From positions 930,001 through 994,000 of the forward strand of contig JAEPQE010000002.1 in assembly GCA_017640665.1 (NCBI GenBank): a stretch of 64,000 bases of DNA. Direction: 5' to 3'. The notes below the pieces were generated by a model, which did not search any database, was not told the DNA's origin, and saw only the letters and a program-made list of their open reading frames with translations. Each line of letters opens with the position of its first letter. The first letter of the stretch is position 1. A program made the translations under genes and the position numbers. Origin of the DNA: Balneolaceae bacterium. GTDB lineage: Bacteria > Bacteroidota > Rhodothermia > Balneolales > Balneolaceae. Below, piece after piece: positions 10,012-18,402 of the stretch.

Positions 10012-10581
10012 TCAAATACGGTGAACTGAATTATCTATCATTTTATACTTCTCTTTAGATTCGGGACAATTTGCAATTCCCGTTTTATCAAAATCCAATC
10101 GGTGTCCCGCTCTCGAAACCCAACCGATTTGTTTACCAGGGTTTCCAACAACTAATGCAAAAGATTTGACCGGTTTAGTGATTACTGCTCCAGCCCCAAT
10201 AAACGCGTAACTTCCAATCTCATTTCCACAAACAATCGTGGCGTTAGCTCCAATAGAGGCTCCTTTTCTTACAATCGTTTTGAGGTACTCATCTTTTCGA
10301 TTTACATGACTTCTTGGATTAACAACATTTGTAAAAACCATACTTGGCCCACAAAACACATCATCTTCTAACATCACCTCATCATAGATGGAAACATTAT
10401 TTTGAATACGAACATTATTTCCCAGTTTTGCTTTTCCAACAAAAACGTTTTGCCCTAAAACACAATTTTCACCTATCTCTGCATTTCCCATAATATGAAC
10501 CCAATGCCATACTTTTGTTCCTTTACCAATGTAAGCTCCTTCTTCGATAATAGCTGTAGTATGGATAAATGCGTCTGTCAT
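10012..10581 (-). CDS. wlbB: UDP-3-aminosugar N-acetyltransferase (WlbB/WbpD-like)
   Basis: A 189-residue left-handed beta-helix acyltransferase with repeated hexapeptides ([44 protein letters not shown]). Its close follows the WlbB pattern, [19 protein letters not shown]. WlbB/WbpD transfers acetyl from acetyl-CoA to the 3-amino group of UDP-GlcNAc(3N)A. Its length is normal for the family. It overlaps the stop of the upstream dehydrogenase gene by 4 bp, which signals coupling. Confidence 0.88.
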   Translation of the reverse strand: MTDAFIHTTAIIEEGAYIGKGTKVWHWVHIMGNAEIGENCVLGQNVFVGKAKLGNNVRIQNNVSIYDEVMLEDDVFCGPSMVFTNVVNPRSHVNRKDEYLKTIVRKGASIGANATIVCGNEIGSYAFIGAGAVITKPVKSFALVVGNPGKQIGWVSRAGHRLDFDKTGIANCPESKEKYKMIDNSVHRI

Positions 10582-11609
10582 TTTATAAATTTGGCTGCCT
10601 TGTAAATACGCTCAATAATACTAACAACTTTCATGCCTTCAAATGAAGACGCCGTTGGCTTGGAACGACCAGCAAAAGTTTCAACAATATTCTCAAATAC
10701 ATAGTGGTGATTTGCTGCACTTCCCTTATAAGGACCATAATTATTTGGAGGATTAGTCTCAGGAAGCTCTGGCATTTCATAATCCTCTACGTGACAATAT
10801 TCAACCTTATTCATATACTGTCCGCCAACCTTGAAACTCCCCTTTTTACCAATTACGGTTATACTACTCTCCATATTTTTATCCCAACACGAGGTAGAAT
10901 AATTAACAGACCCAATTCCACCGCTTTCAAATTCAAATTGTGCAAAACCCGAATCATCAAAATCAATAAGATCAGGGTGAGTAAAATTCTTAACTATTGC
11001 TTTCGGATTCCTAATATCTCCAAATACCCAATACATTAAATCTATAAAATGACTAAACTGAGTAAACAATGCTCCTCCATCCAAATCACGGGTTCCTTTC
11101 CAATTACTTGAACTATAATACCTTCCATCACGATTCCAATAGCAATTTACCTGGACCATTAGAACATCACCAATGACCTTCTTCTCTATCATTTCCTTCA
11201 TCCAGACTGAAGGGGGGCTATACCTATTTTGTTTTACTACAAAGACTCTTTTATTAGATGTTTCCTGAGCTCCAATAACTCGAAGACATTCCTCCTGAGA
11301 AAGACCCATCGGCTTCTCAATCAACACATGATAACCTGCGTTCAATAAACGAACAGCATAATCAGTATGAGTACCGTTAGGAGTAGCAATACAAACAATA
11401 TCTGATTTATTGTTATCCTTTTCGAGGAACTCTTCTATTGAAGTAAATTTATCAACTTCTAAATCTAAATTGTTACTCTCTTCAAACTGAGAATAGGCAA
11501 CATCCGTTATTGAAATTAAATCTGTGAATTCATACTCATAAATTATCTTCGAATGGCGTTTTCCGATTCGCCCAAAACCTATAACTGAGAATTTTATTTT
11601 ATTTTTCAT
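10578..11609 (-). CDS. wlbA: Gfo/Idh/MocA dehydrogenase (WlbA/WbpB-like)
   Basis: A 343-residue NAD(P)-dependent oxidoreductase with Rossmann motif GFGRIG (11-16), the catalytic EKP (98-100), and a C-terminal sheet domain beginning near 125. In this context it should oxidise C3 of UDP-GlcNAcA, giving the keto substrate of the WlbE aminotransferase. Its start codon shares a base with the stop of the UDP-sugar dehydrogenase gene upstream. It is distinct from the second Gfo/Idh protein at 20832-21827, which belongs to another module. Confidence 0.85.
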   Translation of the reverse strand: MKNKIKFSVIGFGRIGKRHSKIIYEYEFTDLISITDVAYSQFEESNNLDLEVDKFTSIEEFLEKDNNKSDIVCIATPNGTHTDYAVRLLNAGYHVLIEKPMGLSQEECLRVIGAQETSNKRVFVVKQNRYSPPSVWMKEMIEKKVIGDVLMVQVNCYWNRDGRYYSSSNWKGTRDLDGGALFTQFSHFIDLMYWVFGDIRNPKAIVKNFTHPDLIDFDDSGFAQFEFESGGIGSVNYSTSCWDKNMESSITVIGKKGSFKVGGQYMNKVEYCHVEDYEMPELPETNPPNNYGPYKGSAANHHYVFENIVETFAGRSKPTASSFEGMKVVSIIERIYKAAKFIK

Positions 11610-12781
11610 TAGTCCTTACCAAATAAATCTCTTGTATAGACTTTATCTTTGACATCCTTTATTTCGTCAACCATTCGATTCGCAATTATAACATCAGAAA
11701 TCTGCTTAAAGGTTGCTAAATCTTTAATAACTCTCGAATGATAAAAATCTTCTTCTTCTAGGTAAGGTTCATAAACTACAACCTCAATACCTTTCGCTTT
11801 TATCCGCTTCATTATTCCCTGGATCGCACTTGCCCTGAAATTATCTGAACCTTGCTTCATTACTAACCGATAAACTCCAACTACTTCTGGCTTCATTTTT
11901 AAAATCTGCTCAGCAACAAAGTCTTTGCGGGTTCTGTTTGCATCAACAATGGCACGAATGAGATTGTTAGGAACGTCCTGAAAATTTGCTAAAAGCTGTT
12001 TGGTATCTTTAGGTAAACAGTACCCCCCATATCCAAAAGAAGGATTATTGTAATGATCTCCAATTCTTGGGTCTAATCCAACACCTTCAATCACCTGTTC
12101 TGAACTTAAACCATGTGTCTCACAATACGAATCAAGTTCGTTGAAATATGCTACTCGCATGGCCAAGTATGTATTAGAAAAAAGTTTAATAGCCTCAGCC
12201 TCAGTAGAATCAGTATACAATACTGGGATTTCCTCTTTAGGTTTTTCTGCTCCTTCTATTAAAAGATTCGCAAAGGTTTCAGCTCTTTTAGATTGCTCAC
12301 CAACTACAATCCTTGACGGATATAGGTTATCATATAGTGCTTTACCCTCTCTAAGAAATTCGGGTGAAAAAATTAAATTGGTAGTTTGAAATTTTTCTTT
12401 AGCCTTTTGTGTATACCCAACTGGTATAGTAGATTTTATCACCATGACTGCTCTTGGATTAACCTTGAGCACGTCTTTAATAACTCCCTCAACTGAACTT
12501 GTATCAAATTTATTTGATTCAGGGTCGTAGTTAGTGGGAGTTGCAATTATAACAAAATCGGCATGTTCGAATGCTTTATTTTTGTCTTGAGTTGCCTTAA
12601 GATTGAGTAGTTTTTCGCTCATGAAGTTTTCAATCTCCGGGTCTGAAATTGGAGATTTCCGAACATTGATCATGTCTATTTTTTCTTGGACAATATCAAC
12701 TGCAATAATCTCATTTTTTTGAGCCAATAAAACTGCAAGTGATAGCCCAACGTACCCAGTTCCTGCAACTGCTATTTTCAT
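11609..12781 (-). CDS. ugd: UDP-glucose 6-dehydrogenase
   Basis: A 390-residue nucleotide-sugar dehydrogenase of the short E. coli Ugd type. The N-terminal motif is AGTGYVGLS (6-14), with KSTIPVGYT near 116 and the catalytic Cys255 in [12 protein letters not shown]. It oxidises UDP-glucose to UDP-glucuronate with two NAD+. Two UDP-sugar dehydrogenases in tandem (this and 12814-14145) suggest that the polymer needs both glucuronate and an N-acetylated uronate, or that this one serves other precursors. A gap of 32 bp separates it from the upstream gene. Confidence 0.9.
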   Translation of the reverse strand: MKIAVAGTGYVGLSLAVLLAQKNEIIAVDIVQEKIDMINVRKSPISDPEIENFMSEKLLNLKATQDKNKAFEHADFVIIATPTNYDPESNKFDTSSVEGVIKDVLKVNPRAVMVIKSTIPVGYTQKAKEKFQTTNLIFSPEFLREGKALYDNLYPSRIVVGEQSKRAETFANLLIEGAEKPKEEIPVLYTDSTEAEAIKLFSNTYLAMRVAYFNELDSYCETHGLSSEQVIEGVGLDPRIGDHYNNPSFGYGGYCLPKDTKQLLANFQDVPNNLIRAIVDANRTRKDFVAEQILKMKPEVVGVYRLVMKQGSDNFRASAIQGIMKRIKAKGIEVVVYEPYLEEEDFYHSRVIKDLATFKQISDVIIANRMVDEIKDVKDKVYTRDLFGKD

Positions 12782-12813
12782 TCACACCACCTTTCTATAT
12801 AAAACTTAAATAA

Positions 12814-14145
12814 CTAAGCTTTAAAAACTTTTTTCTTTTCCTCATCCCTTAAGTATGAGTATACATTTCTAGAGTCGACGATACAATTACTCCATATTAA
12901 AAGTTCATTATAATTAATTTCTGTATGGTCAGTAATAATTAGAATTGAATCGTAAGATTCTATATTCTCCTTTTCCCACTCGATACTTTTGACCCCTTTC
13001 CAGTTCATATGCTCTCTTGTTGCTGGTATCTCAGGTATCCAAGGATCATAATAATCTATAATTGCTCCTAGCTTTACTAATTTATCCATTATTACAAATG
13101 ATGGAGACTCCCGCATATCATCAACATCCTTTTTATATGCAACTCCGAGAACTAGAATCTTACTCCCTTTGACAGACTTTGAATATCCATTTAGTGCTAA
13201 GATTAGTTTATCAATAACAAATTGAGGCATAGCGTTGTTAACTTCACCGGCTAACTCAATAAATCTAGTATTTAATCCAAATTCCTTTGCCTTCCAGGTT
13301 AAATAATAAGGATCGATAGGAATACAATGTCCTCCGAGTCCAGGACCTGGAGTAAATTTCATGAAACCAAAAGGCTTAGTAGCTGCAGCATCTACTACTT
13401 CATGTATGTCAATTCCCATTGCATCCATCACCTGTTTCATTTCATTGACCAGCGCGATATTTACTGATCGAAATATATTTTCCAACAACTTGGCTGATTC
13501 AGCTACCTTTGAAGAAGAAACCGGGATTACAGTATCAATTGATGAACTATACAATGCAACCGCAATCTCTCTTGCTTCATAGACAGATGCTCCAACCAAC
13601 TTAGGAATACTTTTTGTATCAAATTCAGAGTTACCAGGGTCTTCTCTCTCTGGACTATAAGCTATGTAAAAATCACTCCCAGCTTTCAATCCCGAACCAT
13701 CTTCTAGAATCTGAGTCAATAGTTCATCTGAGGTTCCAGGCCATGTTGTTGACTCTAATACTACTAATTGTCCTTTTTTAAGATACAAAGAAATAGTTTT
13801 AGCCGTTTCTTCAACATAGGTCATATCGGGTTCACGGTGATGATCCAATGGAGTAGGTACGCATATTAAAACAGCATCGACTTCTTCTAGTAGTTTAAAG
13901 TCTTTAGTCACCTTACACTGATCAGAATCTGAAAGTTTCTCAATGTCTTCATCACTAAAATGCTTAATGTAACTCTTTCCTTTATGTATTGACTTGATTT
14001 TTTCTTCATCTGTATCAAAACCTATAACTGGAAACCCAGCTTTATGAAAAGTATTCAATAAAGGTAGTCCAACATAACCCAAACCAATGATTCCAACTGT
14101 GAAGGTTTTATTTGCGATTCGAGATTCTACTTTCATCATCATCAT
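12814..14145 (-). CDS. wbpA: UDP-N-acetylglucosamine 6-dehydrogenase (WbpA/WecC class)
   Basis: A 443-residue protein with GLGYVGLPL (21-29), LESTTWPGT (130-138) and catalytic Cys274 in GPGLGGHCIPIDP. The GGHCIPIDPYY form is typical of WbpA/WbpO/WecC dehydrogenases acting on UDP-HexNAc, not of Ugd. It should give UDP-GlcNAcA for WlbA, WlbE and WlbB. The gene begins with four consecutive ATG codons (14136-14145), so the true start is ambiguous by up to three residues. A terminator-like hairpin lies just upstream (14150-14181). Confidence 0.88.
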   Translation of the reverse strand: MMMMKVESRIANKTFTVGIIGLGYVGLPLLNTFHKAGFPVIGFDTDEEKIKSIHKGKSYIKHFSDEDIEKLSDSDQCKVTKDFKLLEEVDAVLICVPTPLDHHREPDMTYVEETAKTISLYLKKGQLVVLESTTWPGTSDELLTQILEDGSGLKAGSDFYIAYSPEREDPGNSEFDTKSIPKLVGASVYEAREIAVALYSSSIDTVIPVSSSKVAESAKLLENIFRSVNIALVNEMKQVMDAMGIDIHEVVDAAATKPFGFMKFTPGPGLGGHCIPIDPYYLTWKAKEFGLNTRFIELAGEVNNAMPQFVIDKLILALNGYSKSVKGSKILVLGVAYKKDVDDMRESPSFVIMDKLVKLGAIIDYYDPWIPEIPATREHMNWKGVKSIEWEKENIESYDSILIITDHTEINYNELLIWSNCIVDSRNVYSYLRDEEKKKVFKA

Positions 14146-14149
14146 AAAT

Positions 14150-14181
14150 TAAAAAAGCACGAATTTATAAGATATCGTGCT
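14150..14181 (-). terminator. Rho-independent terminator between wecA and wbpA
   Basis: Read on the minus strand, AGCACGA (14181-14175) can pair with TCGTGCT (14162-14156) over a 12-base loop, and is followed at once by a run of T (14156-14151). The 7-bp stem is modest. It lies 33 bp beyond the wecA stop and just before the wbpA start, so it may end or attenuate the long upstream transcript and make wbpA-ugd-wlbABE a separate unit. Confidence 0.55.
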
Positions 14182-14213
14182 ATTTCAAAACTCCTTAAAT
14201 AAAAAGTGAAGTT

Positions 14214-15407
14214 TTATTCCGTAAGAGATTCTTGTGGAGTCTCTACTGATTTTCCATGTTTTTTGTTCTCAATCTCCAAGTGATGATAAAGATCTACATT
14301 TTTATTTGGCAAAAGAATTCTTTCTAAATCTATCCCAATTATACTTGCCAATTTTCTTTTTATACCCATTGTAGGAAGCATTAATACCATTGAAAAAATT
14401 ACACTAAATAAACCAAAGTTGACATTGCTTAGTGCTGTCAAAATTGCAATCAGAGTAATAACCACAGTCACACAATAAAGATAAATAACCGTTCTTTTTT
14501 GTCCCCACCCCATTTTTAAAAGTGTATGGTGAATATGATCTGAATCTGCTTTAAATGGTGATTCTCCCCTGGCAATTCTCCTAGTGAAAACTCTTAGCGT
14601 GTCATATAATGGGATTGATAGAACAGCAATTGGCACAATTACTGAAGAGTTGCCAAAATTTTGATAGAATTCAGAAAACTGATTTAGAGAAATAAATTTA
14701 ATTGCTAAAACAGAAAGAATAAATCCTATGACCAAAGATCCTGTATCACCCATAAATATAGAAGCTGGATGAAAATTATGGAGTAAATAGCCAACACAAG
14801 TAACAGCCAGTACTAAAGCCATATAGGCAAATACTGTATCACCAACATAGAAAAAACCAATACTAAACGTAATAGACGCTATTGTAGCTACACCAGCAGC
14901 CAACCCATCAATCCCATCAATTAAATTGTATGCATTTATAACAACAATCATGGTAAATAAAGTTATTGGAGAACTGATCCAAATTGGAATATCCGTGATT
15001 CCAAATAATCCACCGAATTGTGAGATACTAACGTGCATCCCATATATTGCAGATATTGCGGCTATAAATTCAATAATAAGTTTAGTTTTAGGAGCAAGCC
15101 CAATTAAATCGTCTTTTAATCCACAGAAAAAAAGTGCTAATGAAGAACCAAAAAAATAAGGTAATCCTATCATTAAGTGTGCCTTACCACTAAACATAAA
15201 ACCAGCCATGAAAGCCATAAATATAGCAATTCCACCCAAGTTTGAAATAAATTTCGTGTGCACTTTTCTAGTGCCATCAGGCTTATCATATAAATCTTTA
15301 TGATAGGCTAACTCTATAAGAATTGGGATAGCTTTTTTTACGACATAAAAGGAAATGGTGCAGGCTAAAAAAAACTGCACCCATTTAAATAACGCCACTT
15401 CAATCAT
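14214..15407 (-). CDS. wecA: undecaprenyl-phosphate GlcNAc-1-phosphate transferase (WecA/MraY family)
   Basis: A 397-residue polytopic protein with about eleven TM segments. Family motifs are GLKDDL (Asp99-Asp100), NAYNLIDGIDGL (158-169), GDTGSL (220-225) and the cytoplasmic HIHH at 291-294 after RRIARGESPFKADSD. Together they define the polyprenyl-phosphate HexNAc-1-P transferases that start lipid-linked polymer synthesis on the inner membrane. It is therefore the likely initiating transferase of this locus; no PglC/WbaP-type initiator was seen. The HIHH motif favours a UDP-GlcNAc-type donor. Confidence 0.9.
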   Translation of the reverse strand: MIEVALFKWVQFFLACTISFYVVKKAIPILIELAYHKDLYDKPDGTRKVHTKFISNLGGIAIFMAFMAGFMFSGKAHLMIGLPYFFGSSLALFFCGLKDDLIGLAPKTKLIIEFIAAISAIYGMHVSISQFGGLFGITDIPIWISSPITLFTMIVVINAYNLIDGIDGLAAGVATIASITFSIGFFYVGDTVFAYMALVLAVTCVGYLLHNFHPASIFMGDTGSLVIGFILSVLAIKFISLNQFSEFYQNFGNSSVIVPIAVLSIPLYDTLRVFTRRIARGESPFKADSDHIHHTLLKMGWGQKRTVIYLYCVTVVITLIAILTALSNVNFGLFSVIFSMVLMLPTMGIKRKLASIIGIDLERILLPNKNVDLYHHLEIENKKHGKSVETPQESLTE

Positions 15408-15472
15408 ATTGGATTTAAATTAGATTACCAATATATGCAGAATCCATTAACTATAACAGTATTTATATCTTT

Positions 15473-16582
15473 CTAAGATTTTTCTAATTCAATAATTATT
15501 TTATTCACATTTTCACCATAGTCTTTAGTATAATTGAAATAGTAAGATACTTCTTCTTTTATATCAGAATATTTTGATTCTTTATATGGTTTAGAATCAA
15601 TCTCATCTAAATGATTAATCACTTGTGTAGTCTTAACAATGCTCTCTTGTATGTTATGCCCTTCCAATTTCAAACTGTAAACTTTACAGCCAAAATAAGC
15701 CCAAGCGGGTAATAAAGAAGAATAATGTCCAATAACGATTGGAGCTATCGGTATAGAATCTCTAAATATCTTAACATTGTGGTCTTTAAAAAAGGCTATT
15801 GCTTCGTGCCCCATTCTCGGATGCCCCTTTACTACCAACTCTTTCTTTTTCAATACTGACCAAGTTATTAAGTTTTCTAAAATTTCATACATTTTCTCTT
15901 TAGATAGCCGGCCATCCTCAACAAGCGTCTGATAACAGTATACTATTGAGTCGTCGCCCAATTCAGAATTCTGATACCTTATTAGTTCTGGATTACCACA
16001 AATAGTAAATCTCGAAAAATCTTCGTTAAAATAATATGTTTTGTGCCATTCCTCCCAATATTTCGAGATGACAATTGCTCTATTTGGAAAACCTATTGTC
16101 TTTTTAAAATTATATTCTCGTTTTTCTATCAAAGTATGGGTTAAGAAAAATCTAAAGAAGAGTAGTATGTTACTATCAAGTATTGATGACCTAATTGCAT
16201 AGTTCAAGTATCGAAGAGTCTTCTTTAGCTTTGAAATAAAAAAAAAAGCATTTCTTTTCATGAGAGGGATATATAAACCATGTTGTATATATACTGTATG
16301 GATACCATAGCTGTTTGAAATTTGGGTAAGGTAAATATCAGGTATCCGTTGACCATTAATGATAAAGACATCATGGTTTTTAATTAAAGTGTCTATATCA
16401 TTTCCCTTTAATTTTTCCAGACATTCAATCCGAAACTCATACCCGAATGCTTTTAACTTTCTCTCTTCTTCTTCATTTTCAATTAAAATACTTATTTCAT
16501 TTGAATTAATAACCTCTTTCAGCACATCCAAATAGTATCTTTTGACATTAATAGCGTCTATTTCAAAAAAAATAATCTTCAT
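15473..16582 (-). CDS. putative GT-B glycosyltransferase, possible acidic-sugar transferase
   Basis: A 369-residue soluble protein that I do not recognise as a named family. Visible motifs are YIQHGLY (98-104), VVKGHPRMGHEA (250-261) and IGHYSSLLPAWAYFG (284-298). A His-Gly before mid-protein, a Lys-Gly-His-Pro and a late His-Tyr-Ser-Ser resemble the HP and S/T motifs of bacterial CMP-sugar-using transferases (polysialyl-, sialyl- and KDO-transferase-like GT-B enzymes). It sits directly downstream of a CMP-sugar synthetase module. I infer that it transfers the CMP-activated sugar made there; this is not proven by the sequence. Confidence 0.5.
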   Translation of the reverse strand: MKIIFFEIDAINVKRYYLDVLKEVINSNEISILIENEEEERKLKAFGYEFRIECLEKLKGNDIDTLIKNHDVFIINGQRIPDIYLTQISNSYGIHTVYIQHGLYIPLMKRNAFFFISKLKKTLRYLNYAIRSSILDSNILLFFRFFLTHTLIEKREYNFKKTIGFPNRAIVISKYWEEWHKTYYFNEDFSRFTICGNPELIRYQNSELGDDSIVYCYQTLVEDGRLSKEKMYEILENLITWSVLKKKELVVKGHPRMGHEAIAFFKDHNVKIFRDSIPIAPIVIGHYSSLLPAWAYFGCKVYSLKLEGHNIQESIVKTTQVINHLDEIDSKPYKESKYSDIKEEVSYYFNYTKDYGENVNKIIIELEKS

Positions 16583-16585
16583 AAA

Positions 16586-17251
16586 TTAATAACTTACTGC
16601 TAAAATTGTCACTGGGCCACCATTACCATTTTCAACCAAAAGAGGAGCGATAATTACACTTTTAGGATTTCTTTTTAATTCTGAAAGCTTCATATCCTCA
16701 ATTATAAAAATTGGCCGATTATCTTCTTCATTTAAAAAAGATAAATGTGCTTTTTTACCTTCCTCTTTGAATAACGGAGAAGTAAGTGAAATAAAATCAA
16801 AACCAACAGTTCGGAGATTTTTAAAATTTTCTCTTAGATATTCACAAGCTTCTTCGGAAATCCCTGGATAAGCGTTCCAATATTTATTCTCTGTCCGGAA
16901 TTTTTCGAATCCCGTTTTTATAATTAGAAAATCAACACTTTCTTTTATAGGAGTAGTTATTAAATCTTCTTTTTCAATAAGGCGACCATTTTCACAAGGA
17001 ATATCTATAATATTTACGGAAGTGAAAATCCATTTCTCAGGAGAGACATCAGTTAAAGTACTTCCTGAATCGTAAAAGTGTTTTGGAACATCAATATGGG
17101 TACCTATATGATTGTTGGTAAGCCTAAAATCTGTCGTATTCGAAGTATCCCCCATTAAAATTGAGCTTTTAGGATCCAGGATGACACTATCTCTATCACC
17201 ATAACTAGGTGTATCTTTTGCTAAGGGGTGTGACAAGTAGATAACCTTCAC
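16586..17251 (-). CDS. cyclase/kynurenine-formamidase-like metal hydrolase
   Basis: A 221-residue protein with the family's metal-binding signature HIGTHIDVPKHF (His48, His52, Asp54, His58). The cyclase family (KynB, isatin hydrolase) hydrolyses amide or lactam bonds with Mn or Zn. There is no tryptophan pathway gene nearby. It overlaps the CMP-sugar synthetase gene by one base, so it probably acts on an intermediate of that pathway, for example removing an N-acyl group or opening a lactone or lactam. That role is inference from position. Confidence 0.75.
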   Translation of the reverse strand: MKVIYLSHPLAKDTPSYGDRDSVILDPKSSILMGDTSNTTDFRLTNNHIGTHIDVPKHFYDSGSTLTDVSPEKWIFTSVNIIDIPCENGRLIEKEDLITTPIKESVDFLIIKTGFEKFRTENKYWNAYPGISEEACEYLRENFKNLRTVGFDFISLTSPLFKEEGKKAHLSFLNEEDNRPIFIIEDMKLSELKRNPKSVIIAPLLVENGNGGPVTILAVSY

Positions 17252-17931
17252 TAAATCTCCCTTTCCGATAAATATCTCTTAATAGATTCAGCAATTTGAA
17301 AATCACTTTCTTCATCTATGTCTACTGCTTCTACACGATTGATTGGGAATAAAAGTGGATTATCACCTATCCTATTTTTCTTTTCCATAAACATAGATCT
17401 TGAGAACATATAAATACAGGAATTCTCTTCATAAACTGGTGAAAGATCCTGTGTTTTTATCAATTTTTTTGGGTTATGGTTTATCCCTTTCCCATCTGGC
17501 CAATAAAATCTACTCTGCATTGAAGTTACAGACATTAAACTATCGTGAATATCTTGATTTAAAAATCTATCTATCGACTTATCTATCGTCTTCGCTGTTA
17601 ATAATGGATTTGTACTGTGGGTCTGCAGATAAAAATCAGCGTCTGTCTTGTTTATATCATATTCAATAATCTGATTCGCCTCATTACTTGTAATTGTAAG
17701 TAAATAATCAGGTCTCATATGAATTTTAACATCAAAATATTTGAGTGCTGTTTCTGCAATTTCTTCAGAATCTGTGTTAATGAGTATTGAAGAAATACTA
17801 TTGGATTGTTTAAGGCTTTCAAGAATCCAGTAAAGCAAAGGCTTTCCATGAAACTCTCTGAGATTTTTTCCGGGCACTCTTTCAGAGTACCCTTTCATAA
17901 ATAAAAGAGCAGTAATTTTTGGTTTACTCAT
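17251..17931 (-). CDS. acylneuraminate-type cytidylyltransferase (CMP-sugar synthetase)
   Basis: A 226-residue protein when begun at the ATG at 17931, which overlaps the upstream stop by 8 bp; a TTG 18 bp earlier is the alternative. The N-terminal nucleotide loop is MKGYSERVPGKNL, the variant KGxSERVPGKN form of the NeuA/KdsB fold. QTHSTNPLL and VEAVDIDEESDF match the CMP-NeuAc synthetase region that binds the sugar and metal. It couples CTP to an acidic keto-sugar. No NeuB, NeuC or KdsA homologue is in the window, so the sugar is not an obvious sialic acid or KDO. Confidence 0.82.
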   Translation of the reverse strand: MSKPKITALLFMKGYSERVPGKNLREFHGKPLLYWILESLKQSNSISSILINTDSEEIAETALKYFDVKIHMRPDYLLTITSNEANQIIEYDINKTDADFYLQTHSTNPLLTAKTIDKSIDRFLNQDIHDSLMSVTSMQSRFYWPDGKGINHNPKKLIKTQDLSPVYEENSCIYMFSRSMFMEKKNRIGDNPLLFPINRVEAVDIDEESDFQIAESIKRYLSEREI

Positions 17932-18391
17932 TGGTAAATTTAATAGCAATCTTCATCGTGAGCTTTTTTATTAGCAAAGGTTCATTTACAAAATGTTGTG
18001 GTCCGTGCCCATCTTCAGGAAACATAATGGCAAAAATTCCACTTCCTATATCAACATAAGTAGCTTGCGGATGAGGTTTTTTATAAAATGTTCGGTCTTT
18101 GTTTTCATCGTATGGAATATTCACTTCCATATCCTGAATAGGAGACCATTTCACCCTTTCAAGCCCCTTCAAAGGATACTGAATATCGATAACATGCTTA
18201 TGTGCCTCGTATCCTCTTTCGAAATTCTCAATAGTTTCGTATTCGCTTACTATTGCCTTTACATTTTCACTAACCTGATATTCACCCAATGCAATATCAG
18301 GGTTAACATCTCTTATGTATTCTAATCCAGTATAAACATCTTCACTAAGACCTTTATATAGATCAATGTTCTTAATTGTATCTACGATCAT
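17924..18391 (-). CDS. YhcH/YjgK/YiaL (NanQ/EbgC) family cupin
   Basis: A 155-residue cupin-like protein. Conserved metal ligands appear in EAHKHVIDIQY (62-72) and MFPEDGHGPQ (123-132). YhcH/NanQ is a sialic-acid anomerase, and the family is repeatedly found beside acidic-sugar genes. Its overlap with the CMP-synthetase gene suggests that it supplies the anomer required for activation. It lies 11 bp after the sugar-phosphate cyclase-like gene. Confidence 0.82.
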   Translation of the reverse strand: MIVDTIKNIDLYKGLSEDVYTGLEYIRDVNPDIALGEYQVSENVKAIVSEYETIENFERGYEAHKHVIDIQYPLKGLERVKWSPIQDMEVNIPYDENKDRTFYKKPHPQATYVDIGSGIFAIMFPEDGHGPQHFVNEPLLIKKLTMKIAIKFTNE

Positions 18392-18402
18392 TTCAGAACA
18401 GT

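Noticed and set aside
10704-11039. 111-codon plus-strand frame opposite wlbA
   Set aside because: Antisense shadow of a well-supported Gfo/Idh gene, with no motif of its own.
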